Numbered from the stretch's first letter, positions 1-13,959 are shown. The stretch: DNA of 64,000 nt from Sinotaia quadrata (GCA_028829895.1 CM054183.1:19847975-19911974); one strand, 5' to 3'. Program-made: numbers and translations. The notes: a model not told the origin generated them from the sequence alone.

Positions 1-404
1 TTAAAGAAGAAACTCACCATACTATTGTTATTGCTATTAATATAATAATACATTGTATGTGTTCAATATTGGTATCATTATGTACAATGCTTATATTATT
101 AAATATGAAAATAAGATTATTGTTAATATTTGATTAAGAAACAAATCATTATCTTACTAAAAATCTAGACATTACATGCAAGCTGAACATTGTTTTAGCC
201 AGCTGTAGAATGCTTTTGCTTCTAGTTCCTGTTTGTGAGTAGAGGATTTAGTTATATAAATTACTGAATATAGCATTGTGAAACAAAACAATTTGAATAA
301 ATAAATAGTATTCAAATATGCTTTGTGAATAAATAATATTGATTTAGTATTTAAGATGTAACTTGTTGCCTGAAAGGATTTTTACTGTTTTCTAGATCCC
401 ATTT

Positions 405-625
405 ACCTAAAGGGGTTAGTTTTTGAATTACTGTGAATACAGTGTTGATAAAACTGTAATAACTGAAATCTTGGTGTGTTTTTTTAAAATTACTGAATAG
501 AGTATTAAACTCTGACAGCAGAAATCTTGTGGGGATTTTTTGAATTACTGAATATAGTGTTGATAAAACTATGATAGCTAGCAGAGGGGTTAGTTTTTGA
601 ATTACTGAATGATGAAACAATGCAC
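405..625 (+). repeat. Imperfect repeats of TTTTTGAATTACTGAATA
   Basis: Three to four copies of TTTTTGAATTACTGAATA with GTGTTGATAAAACT on two of them, spaced about 60-120 bp, lie in the leftmost MICU intron. The rest of positions 1-1363 shows no exon. Confidence 0.6.
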
Positions 626-1363
626 CCTGTGAATAAATAAATAAATAACTCAAATATTCTGTATGAATGGATAAAACTGATCAAGTGTTTAAATTGTTGC
701 ATAAATGGATTTTTATTATGTTGTGGATCAAACTCCCCTGCAGAGTGTGAATTTGAAGACTAAACTATAAAATTGACTTTTTAATGCATTTCAGATCCAG
801 AGTTTGGAGTGTGGGTTTGTTTGGGGTTTTTGTTTGTTTTGTTTTGTTTTTAAAATGTCATTTTATGAGATTTTTCCAGAGATTAAGCCTGAGTTAAATA
901 CTGATGTGTAATTGGTATAGTTAAAGTTTGCTTTGCCTGAAGTAGAATACATTGGATTGAAAAGTGTAAAGTATAGAACAGGCTGTGACGTTATGATAAA
1001 TCCAGTAATTAGTCATGAATATATTTAATAGAACAGTTATGATAATTTATCGATTTTAGAGCATAAATGCAAACAAACTGATCATGCGTTACTAACTTTG
1101 AATGTGTTTTCTGTGAAACTGAAACAAGAGTTTGAAGTAAAGTATTGTTGAAGTGATTTGAGAAAATATATGTTGGACAAGAGTTTGTGCTTAAATCATT
1201 TTAATGGCAAGACTGCTTAATGTTGCATGAACTGAAATAGGGAATATGTTATAGATACAATGAGAAAGAGAGAATGGGCAAATACATAAAAAGAAATATG
1301 AGATCAGTATGTGGATTAGAGAGATATAATGTGTATTAGAAAGTATAGATTCTTTGCTTGTAG

Positions 1364-1903
1364 ATGCGGACTCAAGAAGTTCCAGACACAACTCTGCTGA
1401 TCCATTTCTTTGGTTCCAAGGGCAAGGATGATTTAGAATACAAAGACTTTCACATGTATGTTGACCATAAAATAATTATACTTTAGGTTAATCTGGTGAG
1501 TTTTATACATGCAACAAATTTGTACAAGTTAGTAAAAGCTTAAAATTATCAGGGTTTGTTTTTTTTCAAATGGCAGCTCATTACAATAAACATTAGTCTT
1601 TTGATATAGTGTTCTATGTCAGATATCTCAGATGTACTAATTCTCAAGTGATCATAAATAGAAAAAATATTTTTATATGTTACATCATTTCATAATAATA
1701 TGGTAACAAAAGTAATAAAATTGAACTTTAAGAAAAAATCGTTTGCTAAATGATGTTAATTGTTTTTCTCAGCTGACCTTCTTTGTTGAATTATCATTCA
1801 TAGAAATCTCAACACAAAAAGTTACTATTAAAAATGTAAAGCAAAACTTTCCAAAGGGTCTTCAGAACATACATCCAAGAACAGTAACAACAAAAATCAA
1901 TAG

Positions 1904-1945
<42 letters not shown>

Positions 1946-4900
1946 TCTTTCTTAAGAGTTTTACTGAATTTTTAAAATAGGTGAAAGCAAGTTTTACTGA
2001 ATTTTTAGGTGAAAGCCTTTTAACCATATCCATTACTGACTTTTTTCATTTTGAAGAGATGCCAGCTTGACAAACTTCATCTTATTTGATAGTTTGTTAT
2101 AAAAAATGTTTTAAAAAGCAACATTTAGTAAACTCATGTAATGTATTCTCATTTATATGTCTACAGACTTTGTAAATTATTTTTTTTAGAAATGACTACT
2201 GGTATTCTTTAAAATTATTTTTATCCTGCCATTTGGTTTGTTTTGACTTAAATAGTTAAATGCAACAAATATGTTAATTCTTAACTTTTCCTTAACAACA
2301 AAAATTACTTTAATTTGTCTATTGTAGATTATTCTTTATGACACTTCTTTCCCCTTACTTCCAGACCATTAAGAGGAATTCTGGGGCCCTGGGCAAAATT
2401 TCACAAAAACCCTAGCTTCACCATTGTGTAATTAGATTGGGATGGCAGGGAGGTTCCCACTTTATTTTGGACCCTTACTTGATTAACTTTAGACCAAGGT
2501 TTCTCAATCTGAGTTCAGTCTAGACAGGGTTTCTCAGTCTGAGTTCTTTAAGAGGTTAGTAGAAGTTCCCCAAAAGATTTGATTGAAAAAGTAAACATCA
2601 TAGATAAATAAGACATAGCAAATTTTTAAAATTTTGGGTTCCCGAGACCTGCAAATTATTTTAAGGGTTCCTCTAGCATAACAAGGTTGAGAAGAGCTGG
2701 TCTAGACAATGACTAGCCCTGGACCTCAAACCAGTTGATCACTTTTCCTCCCACCCTTTATATTGACTAGCATACTTCTTCTAAGTAGACAGATGTGACT
2801 TTTCATCTTCATAGCCAGTGTTGAATTACTCTCCATGTATTTGTTGTTTAGATGCAACAAAATATATATATATATATATATTATTTCATATTTGTTTCAA
2901 GACAGCAGGAGTTAATCTTTTAAAAAAATAACAATATGAATTGTATAAAATAAACATTTACCACTTTGAAAATGGATTGAAAATAAGTTTTGTATAAGTT
3001 CATGGATTGGATATAACTTATGTTGTATAGATTCATTGACTGAACATAATTTATTTTGTATACATTCATGAACTTAATATAATTTATATTACACAGGTTC
3101 ATGGACTGTAAATAATTTATGTTATACAGGTTCATGGAAAACCTACAAAGCGAGGTAATAGAGTTAGAATTTATGGAGTTCTCGCGAGGAATGAACTCAA
3201 TTTCAGAAGTGGATTTTGCAAAAATACTCTTGAGATATACTAATCTTGATCGCGCTGGAATGGAAGATGCTTTGGAGCGAGTGCGAACTCGGATGCCAGA
3301 GGAAAAGGTAATTATCATCATTGTATACACTAGTAAAGGAAAAATTAATTAATATTCACAAAACTGATGCCAGCGATTAAAGTTGACTTAACTGATAGTC
3401 CTATTGATGGGGAAAAATAGTAATAGTCTCTACTTGAAATCACAGGTAACTTATTGTTATACTCATCTGGGCTTTAGTTATCCAGCATCCATGACGTGAA
3501 CTTGAATTGTACCTTTCAACTGCAAACAGAAAGGTCATGGCGAGAGACACTGGGAGGATGGCTCCAGGTTCCTACTGCATATTCCTGTGTCACTAGAGGC
3601 AATTAATAAAAGTCACTTTCTGAAAGGAGAGAAAAATAAGAGTCAACATTCATTTTGAGCACACACTTGATACTACAATGATGGATGCTTTCTGAACTGA
3701 TGGTTCTCCCAGTGCCAAAAAAGAAAAAGTAAAATTTTATCAGAATTGACCATCCTTCCCAAAGTCAATAACTGTCTACAGTATGGTGTTAAATCAGTGA
3801 TCAATAATGACTGACTATATTTATGAAAACTAAATGCTTGCCAGAAGAAAACAAGTAACAGTTAACATCTGAAATTTATTGATTAATACATATGATGTAT
3901 AAAACAGTGTTATGTTTTCTGTAGAGAAAAAAAAAATCATTTTGAAATTACAGTGAAATTTTTACATATGAAAGTCTGAATATTTACCAACATTAAATTT
4001 AAGTATATAATTTTAATTCCACGAGTATGAGCACTCCTACGATTCATTAATAATGACTTTTTAGTGCTTTGAGATTTTATTTGACAATCAAATGAATCAT
4101 GCAGCCTTCTCACCTGTTCTCTACACTTTCTTGATATGTCATTAAAACTTGCACTACCAGGGATTTAACAGGTTTCTGTAGTACATAATAACATGAAGAA
4201 CAGAAATAGTCCAGTGTGCATGAAATAACTTTGTTTTTACTGCATAGGGCATCCCATTCCAAGAGTTCAAAAAGTTCTGCCTGTTCTTGAACAGTTTGGA
4301 TGATTTTTCTCTCACCATGAAGATGTACACATACGCACAGAAACCTGTCTCACAAGGTGAGCCATGAGTGAAAATGAGAGAAAATTGCAAGAGAGACTTT
4401 TATGATTAGTAAGACTTAAACAAACATGTAATCATCTCTCGACTCCAGACTTTTGTAAAGACAATATTTATTTTTAAACTTTGAAGTTGGTTCTGGTATG
4501 ATAATGTTGGTTTTTAGAAGCAACCCCTCAGAACACTTAACTCTTATCTCTAAAGATATTTTTAACATGATTGATGATCAAGCATTGTAAACATGCCTCA
4601 AAATACAGTCATAGATTCTCTCATTCATAAATGTCACTTATGTACAAATAATATGCTCTTAGTATTTAAATATGTTTCATTGTACATTACACAAAAGAAA
4701 ATTTCATTTCAGTACTGAAACATAATTTCATTATGAATATTTCAGTATTGAAGATATTTATAAACCAACAAGTTGGTAAACATGCCTTTCACTCAGACTG
4801 TAACAGTATAATTTTCTAGTTCAGTGCAAAGCTTGTGCATCATAGATTTGTCCTTTCAGAGTTAAGTAGTTCAAGAAGCATAGCCCCAGAATTGGCATGG

Positions 4901-7900
4901 ACTGACTAAATTACAAACTGACAAAACCTTAGTCATCCCCCATTAAATGACTGCTGGTTAATGATCATTTGCAACTGCAACTTTAACTTTGATACTATTT
5001 GGCTTGGCATTATATAAAAGTAAAATTATTACCAAAAAAGAAAACAGTTTACCCTGACAGTACTTTTGTAATGGTGGATTGAGCAATGTAATGCAAGACA
5101 TTTACTCAAAATAACAGTTATAGTTCATCAAATTTAAATTTGTCACTGACTATATCTCTCTCAACACAAATGACTCCCAGAAAACCATCTTGTCATATTC
5201 ATATCATCATTATTTAATTACTTTATAAATGAATGCATCACTCTCTAATGGTTGATTCGATATCATTAATTTTTAAATTCATTAACACAAACTGGATGAA
5301 ATCAACATCAGATCAAACATTCTGCTTTCAAGCTAAATCTTAAATACAATAAATAGAAGTGTGCTGCCTAAAATTGGAACATTAATGAAGGGAATAAATG
5401 TTTACTTTTGTTTGATCTTCTAATAGAGGACTTCCAAAGGGCAGTTAAGGTTTGCACTGCCTATACCTTAAGTCCTCACCTTGTCAACACTGTCTTCCAA
5501 ATTTTTGACCGTGATGGAGATGGCAACTTGAGCCATCAGGAGTTCATCAACATCATGAAGGACCGACTTCAGCGTGGGGCTCGGGTAAGACAATCTGGTG
5601 TTCATTGCTTTGGATCAGAGGAAATAATGTGATTTTAAGCTTAGTTAAGTGGTTTGACTATCATCTTTAACATGAAGAGATGAATGATAGATGCCAGATT
5701 AGGTAACATTAGGCACATGCTAAAAATAGTATAGTCCTAATGTAGTGACTCTTAATGACGTGTGAAATTATTGTTCTCCTTAAAGTGTTACTTTGCTATT
5801 ATTTAAAATAAAAGTGGTTTGGCATTTAGTGTTGTAATTGTTTATTAAACAGATAGAATGCAACCACAGGAACACTGAAAAAGAACTTTTGATTGTTTCC
5901 TCATTGTAGAAAATGTATTTATCATTTCCAAATTTCATTCTTATGAAATAAGTGCTGTGTTTTGAAATTAAATATAAATATTATGGCATATCTGAGAGAT
6001 GTAAATTTTTTTGAGTATTTTTTATTTTATTTTAGTTATAAAAATACACCCCACCCCCAAACAACAACAACAAAAAAGAGTGAAATAAAATGCTATCATG
6101 GACAATATAAATAAATTTCAGACAATTATAATTTAGCTCAGTGGTCCCAAACACCCTGCCCACAGGTGCCATGGCACCCACCAAGTTATTTACATGCATC
6201 CATGACATAATGTGAAAAGTAGTGCAGGTGTTGGCTGCTCCATCCAATCTCTCTTCACTCATTTTAGGTTCTGTAATCTTAGGCAGCTCCATCTAAAATC
6301 TCTCATCACTCATTTTAGGTTCTGTAATTTCATCGTAGGCTGTTCCATCCAAAATCTCATTATTAATTTAAAGTTCTGTATATTCATTTTAGGCTGTTCA
6401 TTCCAACCTCTCCCCACTCATTTTAGGTTCTGTCAAATGATGCATTATGAATGTGACATAGGAGGATGAAGTGTCTTGAACATTTCCCAAGTATTAAAAA
6501 TTTGATATGTCACAGTTATTTCAATCCTTCGCTATCAAAATCTTATAGGGCAGTATAAAAACAAATTTCAAATGTTCATCATCATTGAGCCTGTGGTTGC
6601 CTTACTTTCGAATAATTTTTCTTGCCAACTAGAGGTAACAAAAATGTCAAGTTGGAATTTGAGTCTCATTCCAGTAAGAAGAACTAGAGACCTTTACATG
6701 TATATTGTAAAATTGTGCACAACAGATGACCTCAGAGGATTTCTTTTTTTAAAAACGTGGAGCACAAAATAAAAACTTAATTTTTAGTCCACTTATCCAT
6801 GTGAAGCTCTGCTTTTAACAATGAACATCAAAATACAGTCAGAATCAAAATACAGATCTTGACTGATAGATCCCCATCTTGACGATTGCTTTTACAAATA
6901 GGAATATCATTTTACCCTACCAACTGCAAAAAACTGGCTGATGATATGCAGAGCCAAAAATCACACTGATTTATTACAAAAATGCATGTGAATTAATATC
7001 TTTCCTCCATTCATTGCTGATGAGTGCTTATGATTAAATCTTGTGCTTATCTTCTTACATTTTTTGTTTGTTTGTTTATTGGAATTTGGATACGAGTAAT
7101 GATAAAAAGTTTGTTAATTTTAATTAATATTTGTATGTATACTTATTCAATTTTGAAATCCAGACACAAGTAGGAATACGAAGAATATTTTAATTAACTG
7201 TAACTGAATATCTATATTAAAGTAAAAGTAATAAACATATTTCAGCCTTTAGTTTAACAATGATATACTTTAAAAAATAAATACAATGAAAACTTGTTTT
7301 GCCATATTTAATTAGTTAATAGCTACTTAATTTATCTTCCAGGTAAATAAAAAAAAAAAAGGAGCAAGTTCAAGTAATTGCTCTAGAATTTGATAAAAAA
7401 AAACCAAGCATTTTATGCTTAAAATTGCCACTTTAAAGATAAATATATATGATTATGTATTACTAAATATGATGTGGTGCATATTATTTAATTTCAGTAC
7501 AAAATAAACTTTGAAAAATTGTTGGTGCCTGCCACACTGTTCTTAAAACTTAAATGTGCACTTGGCTACCGAAAAGATCAACTGATTTAGCTGTTTATTA
7601 AAGCTGAACAACTCTTCTTGCATAGGGCTGGCAGAAACTCAGATTACTTCCCTTTAAGTCTGCTCTATTTTCTATGTTAGTTCTCAAACTCTTCCGGCAG
7701 TGGAGCACCAGAAAGTTGTGAAGTTTTGGAATAAATATTTAAACACTACTTTGCGATCATTAGTACCTAAATGCTGTGCAACCCTGTTTAATATAGCACA
7801 GAAATCTGTTATACAGTACCTGTATACTATTTTGACTTTTGCTCATTCTGCTCTTTCTTGTATTTTTTAAAATGTCTTTTTCTATAATAGTATCCAAAAG

Positions 7901-8270
7901 TCATTTTAATACTACTGACAATTCTAATCATTTCAAACTTTTTGGATGTAACTCAGAATTATAATATTTTTTAATGCTCCTTACTTTACAGTCCCAATTT
8001 ATTTTTTTTAAAATACAAAAAGTTATTTGGATAATCTTGCTGTTTACATTATTGATTCCAACAAATTACAATTAATATTTAAAAGTTATTGTCATGATGT
8101 TGATAATTCTACTCCATACTTTACATTCACACAATATTGTTAATACCTAAATGCTTCTTTTGATGATCTGACTAATTCTGCTCTTTATCTTGCAGTCACA
8201 TTTGATGCAAACACAAAATACTTGGGACACCTTTCGGGCTTGTGTGAGAAATGAGATGCGTTCCTTGTGA
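1364..8270 (+). CDS. MICU3: MICU2/MICU3-type mitochondrial calcium uptake regulator, 3' part
   Basis: Five exons join in one frame: 1364-1455, 3130-3307, 4248-4356, 5427-5584 and 8196-8270 (stop TGA at 8268-8270), giving 203 residues. All introns are GT-AG and every junction keeps phase. The protein runs through the MICU core (TTLLIHFFG, FMENLQSEV, ISEVDFAKILLRYT, VNTVFQIFDRDGDGNLS). A canonical EF-hand loop lies at 5507-5542, with Asp at loop positions 1, 3 and 5, Asn at 7, Ser at 9 and Glu at 12. MICU proteins sit in the intermembrane space and gate the mitochondrial calcium uniporter through Ca2+-binding EF hands. The short tail ending NEMRSL lacks the long C-terminal helix of MICU1 and resembles MICU3 most, with MICU2 second; that assignment is from memory. 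The targeting peptide and first EF hand lie left of the window. The first listed exon starts with ATG only because phase 0 falls there; it is internal. Confidence 0.9.
1907..1943. repeat. (CA)n microsatellite
   Basis: About 18 uninterrupted CA dinucleotides in a MICU intron. Confidence 0.95.
2494..2697. mobile_element. Short hAT-like non-autonomous element
   Basis: The left end CAAGGTTTCTCAATCTGAG resembles the inverse of the right end (CAGCTCTTCTCAACCTTG on the minus strand). This is the TTCTCAACCTT motif of many hAT-derived short elements. Flanks share TAGAC (imperfect 8-bp duplication). It also contains an internal repeat, GGTTTCTCAGTCTGAGTTC. It lies in a MICU intron. Confidence 0.45.
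2999..3137 (+). repeat. 33-bp tandem repeat ending at a MICU splice acceptor
   Basis: TTCAT-anchored units start at 2999, 3032, 3065, 3098 and 3131, exactly 33 bp apart. The last two carry ACAGGTTCATGG; in the final one this is the acceptor and the first codons of the exon at 3130. Confidence 0.85.
3308..5426 (+). other. MICU introns 3308-4247 and 4357-5426: nothing found
   Basis: Apart from the exon at 4248-4356, both introns are plain AT-rich sequence without repeats or open frames of note. Confidence 0.5.
6138..6200. mobile_element. hAT-like terminal remnant
   Basis: CAGTGGTCCCAAACACCCTG followed by GGTGCCATGGCACCC resembles the end of a hAT element. No matching opposite end was found nearby. 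Confidence 0.3.
6231..6440 (+). repeat. Tandem repeat, about 54-bp unit, four diverged copies
   Basis: Each copy holds GGCTG(C/T)TCCATCC-like sequence, then TCTC..CACTCATTTTAGGTTCTG. It lies in the last MICU intron. Confidence 0.7.
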
Positions 8271-10000
8271 TTCTGTTGCTAGCAAGAATTAGGATGCAAG
8301 ATAAAACTCAACTGATATTTCCACAGACTTTATGAATTACCAATTTTCAGAACCTGGCTGGAAAGTAAAAGTGAAGATTGAATTCTTATTTTGTTGCATT
8401 GTTGTGTTTTCCGAGCAAAAAAATTATTAAAAAACTAGTCCATTGTAAAATTGGACTCGCTTGCTTCAGTCTATGAATGTACATAATTTGACACAGTTCA
8501 GTGCTCTTTCAGTACTTGAAGCAATTCAGAAACAATTTATTGTATTAACTGCATTTAATTTTGTGCATTTTCTTGCAAGTGGGTAGAATAATAATCAACT
8601 GAATTCTGTTTTACCTACTTCTTTGTTCTCTGAGACAGATTGACACCAACGTTTTCTTCTCATTCCCTTAAAATATTTAAATTACATTGTTCCCACTGTA
8701 ATTTTATTCAGTAAGACTGGTTCCTGTGAGCATAGACTCAGAGAGAAAAATTTTACTATAAATAATAGAGAGAAAAATAATTAGAAATAAACTATATTTT
8801 ATTGAATACTTACATGCACCTAGCACATAACATGAAAAACAGGCTTCTTATGATTACCTTTCCCTACATGCAAATAAGAATTAAAATTTATTAAAAAAAA
8901 CTTCTATAAATTTCTTTCTTTTTTTTTCTGCAAAAAACTAGACCTAATTGTGCCACTAGCATTTACTTATTCTTTGACAGTATCCCAAATAATGTGGAAC
9001 TGATTTACAGTCTTACTAAATTATAGACTGTGGGCACCTGGTCTAGTACTGGTGAAAGTTTCTGATTCTTGAATATGTAAGTTCTGTACTTGCTTTATAA
9101 TCACTCACTGTGAGACTTGGATGCACGAGTTCCATTGTTATTTAAAACCACTCTCTTCTGTGTAAAGGTTAGAAACATACTCAGATATGATTAATGAAAT
9201 AGCTCTGTTTGATGCATTGATTTGCTTATCAGGGAAAAAATGCTTTGAACCAGTTGATTCATAATTATAAAAATACAGCAATATTAAATAAATTGTACTC
9301 GTCCCATTAGACCTGTTTCATGCTGGGTTTTAAAAATCAAGAAATAAAAGCTTTCATAAAGTGGTGATATTTTATAGTCACAAAAATAACTCTTTGATAG
9401 AAGAAAGGTTAAAAGTTTATACATTGAAAACAAACACTACAGCTTTTTTTTTTAATACTATAGAAAGTTGTTTTATTTTTGTTATTTTAAATAGTATTAG
9501 AATAGATTATTTTAATTCAACCATTTTGTTCACTCCTATTTTATCATTGATATACCTGTAAATGCAACAAGTGAAAATGTATTATGTTCTAGCAACCACA
9601 ATCAGTTTTAGTCATGTGCTTAGAAACTGGATTGTTCTTGGTACATTTTGCTGTTTGGATTGTAGTTGAATGAATGTTCATTCATAATCATTTATATTTC
9701 CATTTTCTAGAACATGTTTAAAGTTTTTGTTTTTTTACTCCTGTTTTTAAAAAGCAGGGTTGTTGCTTGAAGTTTACTACCTGTGTCCAAGAAAATATGT
9801 TCAATAATATTGATCTGATTTTCATTTTAGATGGATATTTACAATTGCATTATAAATGGATGTCTAGGATTCAGTCCATTTCTTGTTTGAAACTTGCAAT
9901 TCTGTGATAAAATGTTTCTTGTATTTGCATGTCTTTTTTTAACCTTTTTTTTTTTTTAAAACCAGGAACATTGCAAATGAAATAAAATTTAAACATTCTG
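8271..10000 (+). other. Probable 3' UTR of the MICU gene
   Basis: AT-rich sequence without coding signal follows the MICU stop. AATAAA hexamers that could direct polyadenylation lie at 9343-9348 and 9981-9986. The end is not fixed by the sequence, and the real UTR may stop much earlier. Confidence 0.4.
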
Positions 10001-12875
10001 CAAGAATTGTTCTTTTCCATTTCCATTACAAAGTATACTTATTGACATTTACTTTCTATGTTGCTACTTGTGAATATGCTGAAGAGGTAACTGGTTTAAA
10101 TGCTCCAATAATGAAGTGTGTGTGACTAGAGAAATCTTTATCTCCTATGGTTGTTATCACAAATATCCTATATATGCCAAAAAAAAATCAAGAGATATAG
10201 TTGTTACAAATTAATGTTATTTTTTTTTAAATAGCTGCAAGTCTCATTTTACTCTATCTGCTCTATAGTACATTGATTTTTTTGTGCTATTATCTTCATT
10301 TTGACAAAATCTTAAAAGAAATGCTAGCAACAAAAGACACCAAAGGAAATTAATACAAATATTTAGAAATTTGTAAGCAATAAATAAAGTTCACTCTTCA
10401 CAGATACCAACTAAAGCTATCTCCTCACAGATACCACCAACTAAAGTTCAGTCTTCATTCATGCCAACTAAAGCTTATCTACTTACAGACACCAACTAAA
10501 GCTCACTCTTCATTCATACCAACTAAAGCTTATCTCCTTACAGACACCAACTAAAGCTCACTCTTCACAGACGCCAACTACAGCTCAGACATCACCAACT
10601 AAATTACTCTCCACAGGCACCATTAACTACAGGTAACTCCTCAGAGACAAAAGCCCAGATGAAAGAACTGAAAACTACCACAACCAGTGGGGAAAAAACA
10701 AAACATTTGATTGCAAATAAGTGAACCAGCAAAATAGTAACAAATGAAAAAATAATGAGATTGAGCCCCCTTCAAAGAAAACCACACAAACTGAAAAGAA
10801 AGAAATGTACATCCAGACATCTCATCAACCAGAAAGATAGCTATCAGATAAGGAGGCTAACAACTTTGTCGATCTCTACTCCACTTCTTTCCCCCATTTC
10901 CTCAAAAAGGGACATAGTAGTAAGAAATTCAGCACATCTGAAGTGACCAACAAACAGAGAAATAAAAATGCTAGAGACCTCCACCACACATAAAGAGATA
11001 TAACAACAACTGTAATCGCCACCATCAATAAAGGGGACCAACATTGTCCAAAATACCACCAAAGCTAGTGGGGCTTTTACAATCTCCCACCCCAGCAGAA
11101 ATGCTGCAGTTTGTACTCTGCTGCCTGTGTACGTTTCTTCTACCACTAAACTGAAGATATACTAACTAGCCATTCAGAAACATCCAAAAGCGGAGGTGAA
11201 GAAAGACAACAGCAAAACCACCACCACCACCACCACCAGCAAGTAAACAGCAATAAGCATCAAAATGACCAATAGCACTGACAGGGGGTTAGGTTACATG
11301 TCCCAAAGGCCTGTACCTGCTAAGTACAGAGTTGGTGTGGTACTAGCCTGGGCTCAATAAGACACTCTCTCCATCCCTCAGACTAAAATGCTCTTATAGA
11401 AAAAGAACACCAAAACAAAAGCAATGTACACAAGAAAGCACTGCAGAGAATGGCAGAAGCCCACAGAATTTGGATAGGTCCCACTTCCCAACCCCTATAG
11501 CCCCTCCCTCCCATGAGAAAGCAGGAAGCGCGCACCCAATTAAATAATCAGTCAGATTTAATTAAGACACTCACAAAAATTATCAGCATACAAAAACTAA
11601 AATAATATAATGTAAGAGTGGCACTTGTCTTTGGCAACAATTCTGTCTTCATCATATGAAGTGCTCTACAGTCACATGTTACTTACCATCACTGTCCAGG
11701 TTAAGTACATCTATCCTTCAATTATTTTCAGCATAAAGTATCACCCAACAATGCGTAGGACAGATGTAATACAGCACTCCACTCGGTTGTAGGATTTTGT
11801 CTCCATTTGAATCGTTGGCTCTGTGTTGCTAGGTTGTGTAAATCTGATCTTTGTGTTGATAGGCATCACCAAAATATGGTGTTACAGGATTGTGAACAGC
11901 ATTGTTAGATATTTTCTGAAGTCACCCAAATGAGGTGAAAAGCATTGTGAGATAACTCAGTGATGGGTCTCTTTTGAGAACTGTTTGGTGGTGCTTGAGC
12001 ACCACATCTTTTCTTTTCCATACATTTTTTTTTTTAATGTCTTCAATATTTATGAACATGGCAAACAGAACAAGCTTTTTGCACTGCTCTAATGCTATTT
12101 TTTCTTTTTCTCTTTTTCTTCTGATGTAACCCTTTTTCTGTGCTCTTGTATTTTTTTTAAATCTCAAATTTTTCTTTTCTTTTTTTCTTCAATTCAAATC
12201 TTTCTGTCTTTTTTTTTTTTTTTGTTGCTGTTATTCTTTTGTTATTTTTTTACATAATTCTTTAATTTTTTTTCTTTGTTCTTTCTCTGTAAGCAATATA
12301 GAGCAGTAACAAAAATACATTCTGTGACAACAAGAAAATCACAATGATTCAAATCAAATTTCCTGAATACAATCATTCAAAAAAAAAGGACAATTTCACT
12401 ATATTAACATCAAGTAACCATCTTTTTCTTGTCCATCAACACTGGTAAACATTTCTATACAGGAAAAATTGCTTGGTAAATCAGCAGTAAATTACACCTA
12501 AAGTCAATTATTGAATTGCAGATCTTTTCAATCTATCTTCTGAACATTAAAATCTATTAATAGCAACCATTCAACTATTACAAGCTCTCTTAAATACATT
12601 GATGATTTCAACACCTAAACTTGATGAATAAATTTTAAATTAAAAATTAAAAATCAGCAAAAAAGGTGGTATTTAAAAAAAAAAATGTTCAGATGTTCAA
12701 GCTAATAAATTATTTCTTCCTACAAAACTATAACTGCAGTCAGATTAAACAATTCATCTGGTTAAGTTTATAGAGGATTAATAACAGTATATCGAAGAGT
12801 CCACTGTTTATATTAAAAATCAAGAGACAAAGCAATAACACTCTCAGTTTTGTGATAAAGCAGTTATACAAATTA
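10001..12875. other. Gene-free stretch between convergent genes
   Basis: No exon with splice signals or homology is visible on either strand. It holds a minisatellite (10387-10600), a short CCA run near 11218-11237, an A/C-rich tract on the + strand (about 10,600-11,600) and T-rich tracts around 12,000-12,280. The short open frames here have no recognisable domain. Confidence 0.5.
10387..10600 (+). repeat. Minisatellite, about 30-bp unit
   Basis: Seven or more diverged copies of ACCAACTAAAGCT(C/T)A followed by CTCTTCACAGAC or CTCCTTACAGAC lie downstream of the MICU gene. Confidence 0.8.
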
Positions 12876-13860
12876 TTTATTCAAATTTAACCAACATTAA
12901 AGTTATAAAAAAACAAGCAAACATATTCTTGGTGCCAACTTAATAGTTTCAAAACATGTATGAAATAAAATACTGGATATTTACGAAAAACCTAAGCATA
13001 TCGGGGAGGGGTAAGTACTGCTCTGATTAGATTCATCAAGAAATGTGACTAAAACTTTTGTCATGCAAAATATTGAATATTGAGATTGAATCTCATGAAA
13101 AATAAGGGATGACATTATTAACATTTTCAACACCATTAAAGAACCAATATGGGCAGGATGGGTCAAAGATCCTTAAATTATATATAATTAGTAACCAACA
13201 ATAAGCACATTTCTAAGTATGGAATGAACTGTCAGTGTGTTAATACCAAGAGTATATCTCTTCAGCAGTTTCCTATAAATGCATGTTGAAATAAAGGTGA
13301 GATTTGCATCACAAAAGATTTAAATAATTCATGCTATATCAAAGGATTAACTGAGGGTATAATGTCACAGATCCATGCCTCTAACATCATTATTGCACCT
13401 TTTTGATTAATGCAAATTTTTGTTATTTTTCTACATGTGAACAGTTTTAGAAAATCGACAGGTGCTTACACACGTGAAACAATTCAGGTAACAAGGAATA
13501 CATCTAATCAAGATTGTGGCTATAGAAGGGAAAACAAATGAACATAGTTTGCAACAAATGTGAAGATATTGTGCAAATATCTTACATCCCAACCAATGAC
13601 TGTAATTTGTTACATTAAACGTGCTGTCCTATAACCAACTGAACATTTCACAAATTAAGGGTGATGAATAAAAAAATTATGTACAATGCTGGTACAAGAG
13701 ACACAACTCTGAAATGATATCATGAATACATCAGATAATAAAAATGGTACAAATTGGCTACAATTCTCTTATACTCACATAAAAGGCATATGCACACATA
13801 CACACACAAAGTATTTAAATACAGTGATTCTTCATTTCCCAATAGCTTCAATCCTTTTCT
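12876..13860 (-). other. Possible RBM26 3' UTR
   Basis: There is no coding signal. On the minus strand an AATAAA lies at 12876-12881, about 980 nt after the stop, and could be the polyadenylation signal. Other AT-rich hexamers follow downstream, so the end is uncertain. Confidence 0.35.
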
Positions 13861-13959
13861 TCAACGGCGCCAAGACCGACTCTCTTGAACTTCCTCTTCT
13901 TCTTCCTCTGCAACCACCAATACCTGATCCTCAAGCTCATTGCCAATGGTTACTTGAGT
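13861..13959 (-). CDS. RBM26: RBM26 exon 21: acidic C-terminus and stop
   Basis: The last coding exon gives 32 residues: a Val/Glu-rich stretch, a run of Glu, then VQESRSWRR and TGA (13861-13863). The SRSWRR end is what I recall for vertebrate RBM26, so the reading frame is intact to the terminus. Confidence 0.95.
   Translation of the reverse strand, partial: TQVTIGNELEDQVLVVAEEEEEEVQESRSWRR

Noticed and set aside
1364..1366. ATG at 1364 as the start of the MICU protein
   Set aside because: It follows a good acceptor (TTGCTTGTAG) and lacks the targeting peptide and first EF hand. It is an internal phase-0 exon edge.
1743..2033. Short open frames containing His-Thr or Cys-Val runs
   Set aside because: They are translations of the CA/TG microsatellite; the same applies near 24,400 and 53,000.
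2920..3330. Minus-strand 136-residue protein with SMNLYNI-like repeats
   Set aside because: It is the reverse reading of the 33-bp repeat and of the real MICU exon on the other strand.
7060..7080. TTTG repeat near 7,060 as a SINE tail
   Set aside because: Only a few TTTG units are present, with no upstream tRNA-like sequence.
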